30,179 nucleotides of DNA from NCBI GenBank assembly GCA_900540455.1, contig UQGD01000027.1, positions 1 through 30,179 on the forward strand, read 5' to 3'. Both the position numbers and the translations under genes were made by a program. Every line of letters starts with the position of its first letter. The first letter of the stretch is position 1. Below the pieces are notes generated by a model. That model saw only the letters and a program-made list of their open reading frames with translations, was not told the origin of the DNA and searched no databases. This DNA comes from an uncultured Faecalibacterium sp. (GTDB lineage Bacteria; Bacillota; Clostridia; Oscillospirales; Ruminococcaceae). Positions 14,845-22,017 of this stretch are shown here, piece after piece.

Positions 14845-15318
14845 TCAGAGAAGGGACTGACAAATACATTCGTTTGCGTCGGCGTCCTCTTTGGGCGGCT
14901 CTTCATTTTTCTTATCATCCAGTAACGACTTCTTCGGCTTTCTGGATTCCTCTACAAAAGTTTCAAACACCAGCTTGTCAAACTCGTATCGGAGTTTGTC
15001 ATATTCATCTTCCGAGAAGTTCTGAACGGCATTCTGAATGCTTTTCTTTATGGCTCGTTTCAGCGCTGGGGAGATGGAACAACTGGGTTTTTCTTCTGTT
15101 AAAGGTGCACTTTCAGGATTTTTAACTACCCCGCCGGGGATAGTGCTTCCATCTAGTCTGTTTCGGACAGCTTGCAGAAAATATGCCTGTACACTCTGAC
15201 CCTCTTTTTCAGCTGCTTCAGAAACTTCGTCCGCTTCATCATGGTCGATTCGGATGGTCAAGGTTTTTTTGCTTGCAAGATATTTTGCGTTCGCCTTACG
15301 CTGTGCATCTGATGCCAT
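14845..15318 (-). CDS. Ribbon-helix-helix-type DNA-binding protein
   Basis: A 157-aa protein whose first 55 residues fit the Arc/MetJ ribbon-helix-helix pattern (KKTLTIRIDHDEADEVSEAAEKEGQSVQAYFLQAVRNRL). A charged linker and a helical, Lys/Glu-rich C-terminal region follow. Such proteins on mobile elements act as autorepressors, antitoxins or relaxosome accessories; no partner toxin or relaxase is adjacent. The ATG has GGAG 7 nt upstream. The divergent region to its right contains long direct repeats that could be its operators. Confidence 0.72.
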   Translation of the reverse strand: MASDAQRKANAKYLASKKTLTIRIDHDEADEVSEAAEKEGQSVQAYFLQAVRNRLDGSTIPGGVVKNPESAPLTEEKPSCSISPALKRAIKKSIQNAVQNFSEDEYDKLRYEFDKLVFETFVEESRKPKKSLLDDKKNEEPPKEDADANECICQSLL

Positions 15319-15370
15319 TGTTTTCTCCTATATACCTATTATAAGTGAAAAGTCCGGATTGTGCACATTG

Positions 15371-15446
15371 TATGCTTACTATAATATGCTCGCATATATC
15401 TTTGTGCAGTATGCGGGTTTACATGCTTGCTATTCTATGCTATCAT
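15371..15446. repeat. Imperfect 25-bp direct repeats in a divergent control region
   Basis: 15371-15395 and 15422-15446 match at about 18 of 25 positions (shared core ATGCTTRCTAT then TATGCT). Two TTGTGCA copies (15359-15365, 15402-15408) precede them. The second copy overlaps the plus-strand promoter of the SprT operon. Likely operators for the ribbon-helix-helix protein (inference). Confidence 0.55.
15418..15446 (+). promoter_or_regulatory. Promoter of the SprT-like operon
   Basis: TTTACA (15418-15423), 17-bp spacer, TATCAT (15441-15446), about 53 bp upstream of a leader frame and 187 bp upstream of the SprT-like gene. Confidence 0.55.
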
Positions 15447-15498
15447 CTTATTGCGATCAGCGGTTAAACATTCACTCGTAAAGCAGGAGGTCATCCCC

Positions 15499-15534
15499 AT
15501 GAGCCACCCCATCTACAAGCGCCCCTTTCCATAG
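15499..15534 (+). CDS. Possible leader peptide upstream of the SprT-like gene
   Basis: An 11-codon frame (MSHPIYKRPFP) with an excellent AGGAGG (15485-15490) spaced 8 nt. The next 98 bp to the SprT-like ATG carry no other start with a comparable site. It may be a regulatory leader peptide, or the 5' end of a once longer small gene now cut by the TAG at 15532. Short length limits confidence. Confidence 0.4.
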   Translation: MSHPIYKRPFP

Positions 15535-15632
15535 ACCGCCAACCATACGAGAGGCAGTCCCGCCGGGATAGATTCATTATACCATCTGCCCGGACTTTTT
15601 GCAATCTTGACGTACAAAGGAGAGAAAGCGCC

Positions 15633-16295
15633 ATGAAACAGACCGTGAAAACCAGCCGCGCCGCTGGGCAGCTTGAAAAAATGTTCCGGGAGCTGAACAA
15701 GCACTATTTCGGTGGAGCATTGCCGGAGCCAATCATCTCGCTCAAGAAAACACCATCCGCATACGGGCATATTACCTGCGCCAAGGTCTGGCAGGCCGGG
15801 CAGGAGAGCAAGTACGAAATCAACATCTCATCAGCTACTCTTGACCGTCCAATCGAAGAAACTACAGCTACTCTGCTCCACGAGATGGTACACGAGTACA
15901 ACTTGGAGAGCGGCATCAAAGATACCTCTAATAATGGTGTCTACCACAACAAGCGCTTCAAGGAGCAGGCGGAATCCCACGGGCTGGTCGTCTCTCACCA
16001 TGACAAGTACGGCTGGACGATTACAAACCCTTCGGAGGAACTGTTGGACTTCATCCTTTTCCAAGGCTGGGATGCTATTCAGATGGGTGAGCGACTGGCA
16101 TGGGCTGATATGGTCGGTACTGGTAACGGCAGCAAGACACCGGGCAGCAGTGAGACAGGCGCACCGAAGCCCCCAAAAGCCAAGAGCAGCACCCGGCGGT
16201 GGATATGCCCCAAATGCGGCACTATCATCCGCAGCACCAAAGAGGTTCGAGTCATCTGTGCCGACTGCATGGAGATGTTCGTAAAGGCCGACTAA
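15633..16295 (+). CDS. SprT-like zinc metalloprotease
   Basis: A 220-aa protein with a SprT-like catalytic domain (about residues 10-130). H83-E84 and H87 stand in LLHEMVHEYN, and H105 in VYHNKRF is a likely third metal ligand. A C-terminal zinc ribbon has C192/C195 and C209/C212. Related SPRTN/SprT proteins degrade proteins bound or cross-linked to DNA; whether that holds here is inference. The ATG follows AAAGGAG about 11 nt upstream. It is the first full-length gene of a plus-strand operon with two unknown proteins, a serine recombinase and a small membrane protein. Confidence 0.85.
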   Translation: MKQTVKTSRAAGQLEKMFRELNKHYFGGALPEPIISLKKTPSAYGHITCAKVWQAGQESKYEINISSATLDRPIEETTATLLHEMVHEYNLESGIKDTSNNGVYHNKRFKEQAESHGLVVSHHDKYGWTITNPSEELLDFILFQGWDAIQMGERLAWADMVGTGNGSKTPGSSETGAPKPPKAKSSTRRWICPKCGTIIRSTKEVRVICADCMEMFVKAD

Positions 16296-16308
16296 AACGA
16301 GCCACACA

Positions 16309-16340
16309 GAGAGTAACGGCACGAGTGAGAGTAATGCCAC
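16309..16340. repeat. Tandem 14-bp direct repeat
   Basis: 16309-16322 and 16327-16340 match at 12 of 14 positions (GAGAGTAAYGSCAC), 18 bp apart. They lie between the SprT-like gene and the next gene, just before its ribosome binding site. Confidence 0.5.
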
Positions 16341-16361
16341 TTTTCATATCGGAGGTCTATT

Positions 16362-16646
16362 ATGGAAGATTATAAAATTCCCATCGATACCTTTGTTCAA
16401 GAGACGTTCGAGTGCATGGCCAGCGTTTGTGCCATCCTAACGGGTGCGGCCTTGTCATTCCAAGATACCAATCTCCGAACCCGCCGGGACAAGAGCGATC
16501 TGCATATCATCGCCGGGAGCACATGGCTTTCCATTCCGCTTGCCAGCATTTTGAGCATTGAGCGCCAGACATTCCCGGATATTCACACCATCGAGTACGA
16601 AATCAGCACCAAAGACGGAAGCAGCATCACCGTTGACGCTTTTTGA
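16362..16646 (+). CDS. Unknown 94-aa protein
   Basis: Small soluble protein starting at ATG 16362 behind GGAGG (16351-16355). The second half alternates beta-like hydrophobic strands (LHIIAGSTWLSIPLASILSI, then IEYEISTKDGSSITVDAF). No family recognised. Its place between the SprT-like and a 117-aa gene, all with good ribosome sites and short gaps, indicates a real operon member. Confidence 0.65.
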   Translation: MEDYKIPIDTFVQETFECMASVCAILTGAALSFQDTNLRTRRDKSDLHIIAGSTWLSIPLASILSIERQTFPDIHTIEYEISTKDGSSITVDAF

Positions 16647-16674
16647 AAGTGCACTTGTAAAAAGGAGAATTATT

Positions 16675-17028
16675 ATGGACGACTATATCAACGCACTCTC
16701 TACTACTGTACTCACTGCCGCACAGCTCTTTCGTATCATAAGGAGCTTTCCCCGTGTGTGGTTTTCGCTCATCAGCTCTAATCCTTGCGTACGCTATGAG
16801 TTTTTCGTCCCGTCCGAAGAGGTGTTTCTTGATTTTGAAAATGGTGTGCCAACAATTTGTGCAGGATTAGATATTGAAAAAGACTCCTCTGCCTCCATCT
16901 CCTGCGACACATATCAATGCCAAGTTGATTTTGAGGATAATGACATCATAAGTCTTAGCGCCAAACCGCTTACAAATGGTGATAGCAACTGTCCTAATAT
17001 CAGCATCTATGTCACGCAGTGGCTCTAA
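16675..17028 (+). CDS. Unknown 117-aa protein
   Basis: Starts at ATG 16675 after AAAAGGAG, although the frame is open further upstream. It is acidic with beta-type segments (RYEFFVPSEEVFLDFENGVPTI, then CQVDFEDNDIISLSAKP). Like its 94-aa neighbour it has no recognisable motif. The pair could be two subunits of one function (inference from adjacency). Confidence 0.6.
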   Translation: MDDYINALSTTVLTAAQLFRIIRSFPRVWFSLISSNPCVRYEFFVPSEEVFLDFENGVPTICAGLDIEKDSSASISCDTYQCQVDFEDNDIISLSAKPLTNGDSNCPNISIYVTQWL

Positions 17029-17158
17029 TTTAGAGTACACCCTATTTATCATCCCGATTCCATTCCATCCGTTGCAATTTAGGATCGGTTTTGGCATTCT
17101 TTTCAAAGATTTCTCTCATCTCTGACCCTATTTTTCTATCAACCAGTGAGGTACATCT

Positions 17159-17737
17159 ATGAAGGTCGCATATGTCCGAGTCAGCACCGAAGAACAGAAC
17201 GAAGCGCGTCAAATCGAAGCGCTCAAAAAGCACAGCATTGAGAAGTGGTTCACCGAAAAAATCAGCGGCAAGAGCATGGACAGACCACAGCTCCAAGCAA
17301 TGCTCGACTATGTACGAGAAGGTGACACCGTTTATATCCACGACTTTAGCCGCCTCGCACGCAGCACCAAAGACCTGCTCGAAATCGTGGAGCGGTTGCA
17401 AGCCAAGGGAGTGCATCTTGTCAGCAACAAAGAGAACCTGGACACCGGCACACCTACCGGCAAGCTGATGCTGACCATGATTGCGGCAATCAATGAGTTT
17501 GAACGGCAGAATCTGCTGGACAGACAACGGGAAGGAATCGCTATTGCCAAGCGGAACGGGGTCTATAAGGGACGCAAGAAGGTCGCCATACCAGACACCT
17601 TCCCTGCCCTATATGGCCGGTACAGCCGCCGGGAGCTGAACAAAGGTCAACTTGCAGAAGCCCTTCATGTCACTCGCCCGACGCTGGAACGGATGATTCG
17701 GGAGCATTTATCAGCAAAAAATCCCGAAAAATCTTAA
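17159..17737 (+). CDS. Serine recombinase, resolvase/invertase family
   Basis: A 192-aa small serine recombinase. The nucleophile S9 is in YVRVSTEEQ, followed by the catalytic-domain segments YIHDFSRLARSTKDLLEIVERL and GKLMLTMIAAINEFERQNLLDRQREGI, and then a C-terminal helix-turn-helix (RRELNKGQLAEALHVTRPTLERMI). It should cut and rejoin DNA by a covalent phosphoserine link, as resolvases or invertases do. ATG 17159 has a GAGG site. A dyad immediately after the gene could be its site. It is distinct from the tyrosine integrase at the right end and probably resolves multimers or inverts a segment rather than integrating the element. Confidence 0.92.
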   Translation: MKVAYVRVSTEEQNEARQIEALKKHSIEKWFTEKISGKSMDRPQLQAMLDYVREGDTVYIHDFSRLARSTKDLLEIVERLQAKGVHLVSNKENLDTGTPTGKLMLTMIAAINEFERQNLLDRQREGIAIAKRNGVYKGRKKVAIPDTFPALYGRYSRRELNKGQLAEALHVTRPTLERMIREHLSAKNPEKS

Positions 17738-17741
17738 AAGT

Positions 17742-17776
17742 ACACTTGTAAGTCCAACTAGTAGGACACTAAGTGT
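17742..17776. other. Hyphenated dyad after the serine recombinase gene
   Basis: ACACTT-gtaa-GTCC (17742-17755) is mirrored by GGAC-act-AAGTGT (17764-17776) about an AACTAGTA centre. It lacks a T tract, so it is not a clear terminator. It could be a recombinase subsite pair or an RNA attenuator. A related AAGTGCACTTGTAA occurs right after the 94-aa gene (about 16647-16660). Confidence 0.45.
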
Positions 17777-17828
17777 GATATTCTTCAATCAGTCCAAAGG
17801 AGCATACGATAGTACAGGAGGATTTACT

Positions 17829-18008
17829 ATGAGCCACAAATGTGACCATGATTGGTTCGACCACTACATGATGTACAGTGCCATGAGCAGCAATAACAGT
17901 GGTGGCGGAGACTGGGGATGTCTGCTCCTCATGTTAGAGGCAGTAGGAGGAACTATCGTTATGCTGACCATCCTGTACTTCATTCTCTCAATCTTCGGTG
18001 CTGTTTAA
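17829..18008 (+). CDS. Small single-pass membrane protein
   Basis: A 59-aa product with a His/Asp-rich N-terminus (MSHKCDHDWFDHYMMYSAMS), a Ser/Gly linker and one hydrophobic helix (about residues 31-57). ATG 17829 follows AGGAGG by 8 nt; an upstream in-frame GTG lacks a site. Last gene of the SprT-like operon, followed by a terminator. The acidic/His/Cys head could bind metal (inference). Function unknown. Confidence 0.7.
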   Translation: MSHKCDHDWFDHYMMYSAMSSNNSGGGDWGCLLLMLEAVGGTIVMLTILYFILSIFGAV

Positions 18009-18026
18009 TGTCATAAGATATAAAGA

Positions 18027-18066
18027 AGCCCTGCTGCTCACCATCGAGTAACAGGGCTACTTTTAT
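18027..18066 (+). terminator. Terminator of the SprT-like operon
   Basis: AGCCCTG (18027-18033) pairs with CAGGGCT (18052-18058), followed by ACTTTTAT. Confidence 0.65.
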
Positions 18067-18073
18067 ACCAGCT

Positions 18074-18352
18074 TTAGCAATAGAACTTCGACTCTCCGAA
18101 CACGTCATTCCACTGTGCAATGATGTAACTGGAACGGCTTTCCAGAACATCCACAATAGCGTTCAGCGTTCGAGTCGGTATCTTCGAATTATTATTGGCG
18201 ACGATACAGCCGCCCGCTTCTGTCATCCAGATTTTTGTCGCGCTGGCATTCGGCACACCCTTTGCAACATGAACATGGACAGGTTCCAGCGGTGCACCCT
18301 CGTTGCTCTAAAAGAAGATCACATAGCCGAACAACCGGAACAGACTAGGCAC
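18074..18352 (-). pseudogene. DUF4160-like gene interrupted by an amber codon
   Basis: From a GTG at 18352 the frame reads VPSLFRLFGYVIFF, then TAG (18310-18308), then SNEGAPLEPVHVHVAKG and on to ...YIIAQWNDVFGESKFYC, 93 codons in all. The HVHV-KG, KIW, the N-rich middle and the W..FGES end match the DUF4160 pattern, and the reading is continuous across the stop with no frameshift. A GAGGGGGG ribosome site precedes the GTG, which overlaps the stop of the upstream partner gene. DUF4160 genes often sit beside a small partner in toxin-antitoxin-like pairs. Here the predicted protein is truncated after 14 residues unless the amber codon is suppressed or the sequence is in error. Confidence 0.7.
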
Positions 18353-18611
18353 TCTCGATTCCCCCCTCACGAGAGAAACGAATCAGCAGATGTGCCGTCG
18401 ATTTGATCAGCTCTTTCAGGCTTGCCATCTCGATTTCGGAATAACCATTGTTTGTCCACAGATAACCCGGCAGGATACATGTCGCAGACTTGAAGCCATT
18501 TTCTACAGGCGTCTCGATCTGCACCTTTACCTGTTCCTGATTTCCATTCTGAATCGGTGAGGAATAAACGATTTCCGTACCATCGTTCAATGTCATAAAT
18601 GGGTAAAGCAT
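18345..18611 (-). CDS. Small partner protein upstream of DUF4160
   Basis: An 88-aa protein starting at ATG 18611 (a TTG one codon earlier is less likely) with GAGGG 8 nt upstream. The sequence opens LYPFMTLNDGTEIVYS and ends in a helix (EMASLKELIKSTAHLLIRFSREGG). I recall similar short proteins encoded beside DUF4160 genes, but I cannot name a family with certainty. It overlaps the DUF4160 start (GTGCCTAG), so the two were translationally coupled. It has its own strong promoter. Confidence 0.7.
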   Translation of the reverse strand: MLYPFMTLNDGTEIVYSSPIQNGNQEQVKVQIETPVENGFKSATCILPGYLWTNNGYSEIEMASLKELIKSTAHLLIRFSREGGIESA

Positions 18612-18634
18612 CAAAACACCCTCTTTCCTTCTTC

Positions 18635-18663
18635 ATTATATCACGTTACTGAACGCGTTGCAA
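18635..18663 (-). promoter_or_regulatory. Promoter of the DUF4160 partner operon
   Basis: Minus strand TTGCAA (18663-18658), 17-bp spacer, TATAAT (18640-18635), about 23 bp upstream of the ATG. Confidence 0.75.
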
Positions 18664-18765
18664 TCTGTTTCATATCCACAAAAAAGTATCTGTTCAAGCT
18701 CTTTTCTGCGTAATTTTTCGTGCAGTATCTATAGAATCAACACGAATTTTTACGCGCATCGGGTG

Positions 18766-20565
18766 TCAAGTCAGTTCCACCAGCATCCAGAATGTCTTAT
18801 TACGCCATTCCCCTGCATTACCTTGGTCTGATATGATTTCCACACCATACTTTTGAAGCTCCCGATTCAGAAGCAGCTTGCCAATCGATTCTTTACTGGA
18901 ACGGCCTTTCGCAGGAGTCATTCCAAGAACACGAATCAGTTCCTCCTTCAGATCATTTTTCAGCATCGGCTTATTGAGGTGTTCCGCGATATAGGCCGAC
19001 GCATTATCAGACTTATACTCCGGAACAGACCCGCCCAAATCATCCCGAATCATACTAAGAATCGCATCATGATAACCTTTCTGTATCATTTCCAGCGCAG
19101 TATGTTTCTGATATAAGAAGAGCAACTCCTTCATTTTATTGATGTGATACTCGCCGGTTCGGTGGTCATAGTTCAAAACAGACTCCTCCCCGATTCGCAC
19201 ATTCACATCCGGCGTTTCCAGAAACTTCCCCCAAGCCTCGCCTCCTGTACGATAGCAAAGCGCTGGTTCAAGATTCTGGTTTGCCTCTTTGAGCCGCGTT
19301 TCCAGTTCTCGCATCCCTCTACCGCGCAGATACAGCTTGCAGGTATCATTTTCACTCAGAGAACGCTTTCGGCCAATTTCCTGAATCACTTCCATAGGAA
19401 GCCACTGCTCAATGAAAACATGTTTGACTGTCTCGTCTTTGATGTCAACGCCATTATAGAGGACTGTCGTGGTAAAGAGGATTCGTTTCAGGAGCCTTCC
19501 TCCCCTGACACAGTCGCTCAGTGCGTCCATGGCCCCGCGCTTGTTATTATCAGAGCAGTAATATGCAGCATCGTCGCCGTATATCAGCTTCATTTTCTCA
19601 AGCGCCGCATGGGTCGTCACAAATACGATGGCCTTTTCATCGGGTGGAATCGCATCCAAAAGGGCTTTGCGCTCTGCATCCCGGTAATAGAATCGAATCT
19701 CTGAGACGCACGATTTTCTTCTTGGGATTCGGTAGTAGTTCTCCGGAGGAAGTGTTCCCTCCTCTTTCCATTTCCGAATCAAAAAATCCATCGTAGCGCT
19801 CATATAGACAACCGTTTTGCACGAAATCAACCGCTCAATGCACTGGTACACCGTGTCTGTTTTGTGGTTAAAGCTCGCATCATTCACAAAATAATGCGCT
19901 TCATCGCAGACAATATACGTATAGCATCGTTTGATGTGCTCTATCGTCTTCTCCGGTTCATTCTGATAGTCCTTCTGAAGCTTCTGATAGGTCATGACAT
20001 CGACAAACTCAAAGCTCAGGCAGTCCATCATTTCCCATTTGATCAAATCCCAATCTCGGAAGTCTCTTTCGCAGTCATCCCCAAAGATGGCTTGAATAAT
20101 TTGCTCCCGCCGTGCTTTCCGGTTGCACAGGTACAGGATTCGTTTGCGATCGACGGCCTCATATCTGGGAGTCGAACCCACGATTTCTTTCAGCAGGTTC
20201 ATGATAGCAGTCGTCTTACCTGCCCCTGTTCCCGCGTCGATCACATAGCGCCCAAATCCCCAGCTCCGGATAGAATCGCCGATTGCCTGCGAGACATAGT
20301 AAGTATCCTCTGACAAGACCGGTGCAGCTCTCTCAAAAAGCATTTCTGCGATTCGCGCTTCTTCTGTGAGCCGCACTTGCTCTGTCATTTCATCTGTCGG
20401 CTGTTTCACCAACTGAGACGGTGCAGGGCTTTGTTCACCCGGTGCCAATCCCAGCTCAGAGAATCCTCCCAGCAGTTCTACTGCCGCCGGGACACCACTC
20501 CGTCTTCTTTGGGGCGGAGGTGCAATCAGCATAGTTTTTTCGTTCGTATCTTTTTCGAGGCTCAT
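18766..20565 (-). CDS. SF2 DEAD/DEAH-box helicase-like protein
   Basis: A 599-aa ATPase: Walker A GTGAGKTT (112-119), DEAH box (221-224), motif III SAT (256-258) and a motif VI-like QEIGRKRS (395-402), so both RecA-like halves are present. The first 90 residues are a low-complexity, Pro-rich N-terminal region, and the last 180 form an uncharacterised C-terminal domain. No nuclease or methylase domain is seen. It could serve element replication, recombination or a defence function; none is shown by the sequence. ATG 20565 follows GGGAGGG by 9 nt. It has its own promoter and a 5' leader of about 140 nt with a TGTAAAC/GTTTACA stem. Confidence 0.82.
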   Translation of the reverse strand: MSLEKDTNEKTMLIAPPPQRRRSGVPAAVELLGGFSELGLAPGEQSPAPSQLVKQPTDEMTEQVRLTEEARIAEMLFERAAPVLSEDTYYVSQAIGDSIRSWGFGRYVIDAGTGAGKTTAIMNLLKEIVGSTPRYEAVDRKRILYLCNRKARREQIIQAIFGDDCERDFRDWDLIKWEMMDCLSFEFVDVMTYQKLQKDYQNEPEKTIEHIKRCYTYIVCDEAHYFVNDASFNHKTDTVYQCIERLISCKTVVYMSATMDFLIRKWKEEGTLPPENYYRIPRRKSCVSEIRFYYRDAERKALLDAIPPDEKAIVFVTTHAALEKMKLIYGDDAAYYCSDNNKRGAMDALSDCVRGGRLLKRILFTTTVLYNGVDIKDETVKHVFIEQWLPMEVIQEIGRKRSLSENDTCKLYLRGRGMRELETRLKEANQNLEPALCYRTGGEAWGKFLETPDVNVRIGEESVLNYDHRTGEYHINKMKELLFLYQKHTALEMIQKGYHDAILSMIRDDLGGSVPEYKSDNASAYIAEHLNKPMLKNDLKEELIRVLGMTPAKGRSSKESIGKLLLNRELQKYGVEIISDQGNAGEWRNKTFWMLVELT

Positions 20566-20596
20566 ATTTTAGGCCCTCCCGTGAAATAAAATTTGC

Positions 20597-20627
20597 TGTA
20601 AACCTATTGCTATCGGGTTCGTTTACA
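20597..20627 (-). promoter_or_regulatory. Inverted repeat in the helicase leader
   Basis: TGTAAAC (20597-20603) and GTTTACA (20621-20627) form a perfect 7-bp dyad with a 17-bp centre in the 5' untranslated region of the helicase mRNA. Either an RNA stem or a protein operator. Confidence 0.45.
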
Positions 20628-20710
20628 GCTGCCCGAATGTGTCTTGCTATTTCACAGGATGGGATGAGCCTTTTCTGGCTACCGCCCGCTTTCAATCGTT
20701 TGATAGTCTC

Positions 20711-20739
20711 ATTATACTATAAACAGTTGTTTATTTCAA
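20711..20739 (-). promoter_or_regulatory. Promoter of the helicase gene
   Basis: Minus strand TTGAAA (20739-20734), 17-bp spacer, TATAAT (20716-20711); near-consensus. The start site would be about 140 nt upstream of the ATG. Confidence 0.75.
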
Positions 20740-20823
20740 GCTTATTGTCTAACATATTTCGTTTTTATATCAAAAGGAGCAGCACCGCCCACATCACGAT
20801 GCCGCCCCATTAAAAAGTATATT

Positions 20824-21798
20824 TCAATCCTCTTCCGCCCGATGAATCGCCCTCGCACGGCTCGTCTTGCGCTTTGCATTTGCCAGCGGCGAGAACCGGT
20901 CATAGTCGCTTGTAATATCTGCCGCAGCCAGATTCACATACCGCCGGGTCATTTCCATCGTCGAATGACCGAGGATTTTTTGCAATTTGAACTGATTACC
21001 GTTATTTCTTATATAGTAGAGCGAAAAGGTATGCCGCAGACCATGCACATTGTGCTGCTTCACGCCCCGGCTCAGACAATACCGCTTGAACGCGCAGCGG
21101 AGTCCACTCCCCGTCAGCTGCTCTCCGCCGATATTGGGAAACAGCCATGCATCACCTTCCACATCATAACGCCATTTGCGGATGTACTCTTTCAGAATTG
21201 AGCTGAGCGCGTCAGACATTCCCACGACCTGCGCCTTCCGGTTCTTGGTATGGGAGAAGGTTATCGTCTTGTTCTTGAAATCCACATCGCTCATCTTGGC
21301 ACAACACACCGTTTCCGTCCGGCTTCCGTTGTCCATGATCCAGCAGACAATGGCATAGGTGCGCCACTCCGGGAAGTCCGCTTTGAGGTTCGGCTTTTCC
21401 ATCAGACGTGCCATGTCCTCGTCACAGAATGCTTTCGGCTTGGTATCCTGCATCGTCATTTCCTTCATCTTAAAGGGCTTCTCGATGTAGTGGTGATCGT
21501 CGTCCATACACCAGTTAAGAAATACCCGGACATCCCGCAGATAATGATTCACCGTGACCGGCTTCTTGTCCTGCGCCATATCATTGACCCAATCCAGAAA
21601 GACCTTTCGGTTCACGCTTTCTACGCCGGTATGCCGGTCAAACCCATTGAACTTACAAAACGTCTCAAAGGTCTGGCGGTAATTGTGAATGGTCTGCGGG
21701 CTTTTGTTCTGTGCCTCTTTCTCCTCGATGAACTCCTCGAACGCCTCCAAAAGGCCTATTGTGTCGGCAGTCGTACTCTTCTGTATGGCTCGTTTCAT
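20824..21798 (-). CDS. int: Tyrosine integrase of the island
   Basis: A 324-aa phage/ICE-type tyrosine recombinase: an N-terminal SAM-like core-binding domain (about residues 14-100) and a catalytic domain with R160 (NGSRTETV), K185 (SHTKNRKA), H252/R255 (HGLRHTF), H278 (LGHSTM) and nucleophile Y287 (RRYVNL). All catalytic residues are present, so it is probably active. The ATG follows GGAGG by 9 nt. It lies 219 bp inside the right repeat, the usual place for an integrase that acts on that site. No excisionase gene is obvious; one of the small island proteins may serve. Confidence 0.95.
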   Translation of the reverse strand: MKRAIQKSTTADTIGLLEAFEEFIEEKEAQNKSPQTIHNYRQTFETFCKFNGFDRHTGVESVNRKVFLDWVNDMAQDKKPVTVNHYLRDVRVFLNWCMDDDHHYIEKPFKMKEMTMQDTKPKAFCDEDMARLMEKPNLKADFPEWRTYAIVCWIMDNGSRTETVCCAKMSDVDFKNKTITFSHTKNRKAQVVGMSDALSSILKEYIRKWRYDVEGDAWLFPNIGGEQLTGSGLRCAFKRYCLSRGVKQHNVHGLRHTFSLYYIRNNGNQFKLQKILGHSTMEMTRRYVNLAAADITSDYDRFSPLANAKRKTSRARAIHRAEED

Positions 21799-21914
21799 AA
21801 ACAGCTTCCTCCATTTGTTTGTTTCAGTGATTTCTAGTTTTGGAAGAAGTTCATCCTCATCAAGCGCGCTTTTTCGTCTAAAGATGCCCTTTTTATTTCT
21901 GCTTGGAAGGATTC

Positions 21915-21927
21915 AATCAGTTACGCC
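21915..21927. other. Core-like integrase-site candidate
   Basis: AATCAGTTACGCC here resembles AATCAGTTGCGCT in both attachment repeats (13092, 22024), and an inverted GCAACTGATT lies at 13185-13194. Repeated sites on both ends of the island near the cores are what integrase arm or accessory sites would look like. Confidence 0.4.
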
Positions 21928-21945
21928 ACGCCGCTCGAGAAAAGA

Positions 21946-21986
21946 GTAAAAAATAATGCCCGAACATGAAAAATCACATTCGGACA
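21946..21986 (-). terminator. Terminator between the tRNA fragment and the integrase gene
   Basis: On the minus strand a 12-bp stem with a few wobble pairs (21957-21968 with 21975-21986), loop of 6 nt, is followed by TTATTTTTTA. It would stop a transcript started at the old tRNA promoter before it reaches the integrase, unless read through. Confidence 0.8.
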
Positions 21987-22017
21987 GTTGATTTTATCTC
22001 TATCTTGGCCTCTGGCC

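Noticed and set aside
15319..15500. CRISPR-like array because of repeated ATGCT motifs
   Set aside because: Only two imperfect copies of a 25-bp unit, with overlapping shorter repeats and no uniform spacers; fits operators better.
20456..20695. 79-codon minus-strand frame in the helicase leader
   Set aside because: It begins at a TTG without a ribosome site and overlaps the helicase start in another frame; possible but unsupported as a gene.
13311..22000. Prophage
   Set aside because: No capsid, portal, terminase, tail or lysis genes among the cargo despite integrase and Xre regulator.
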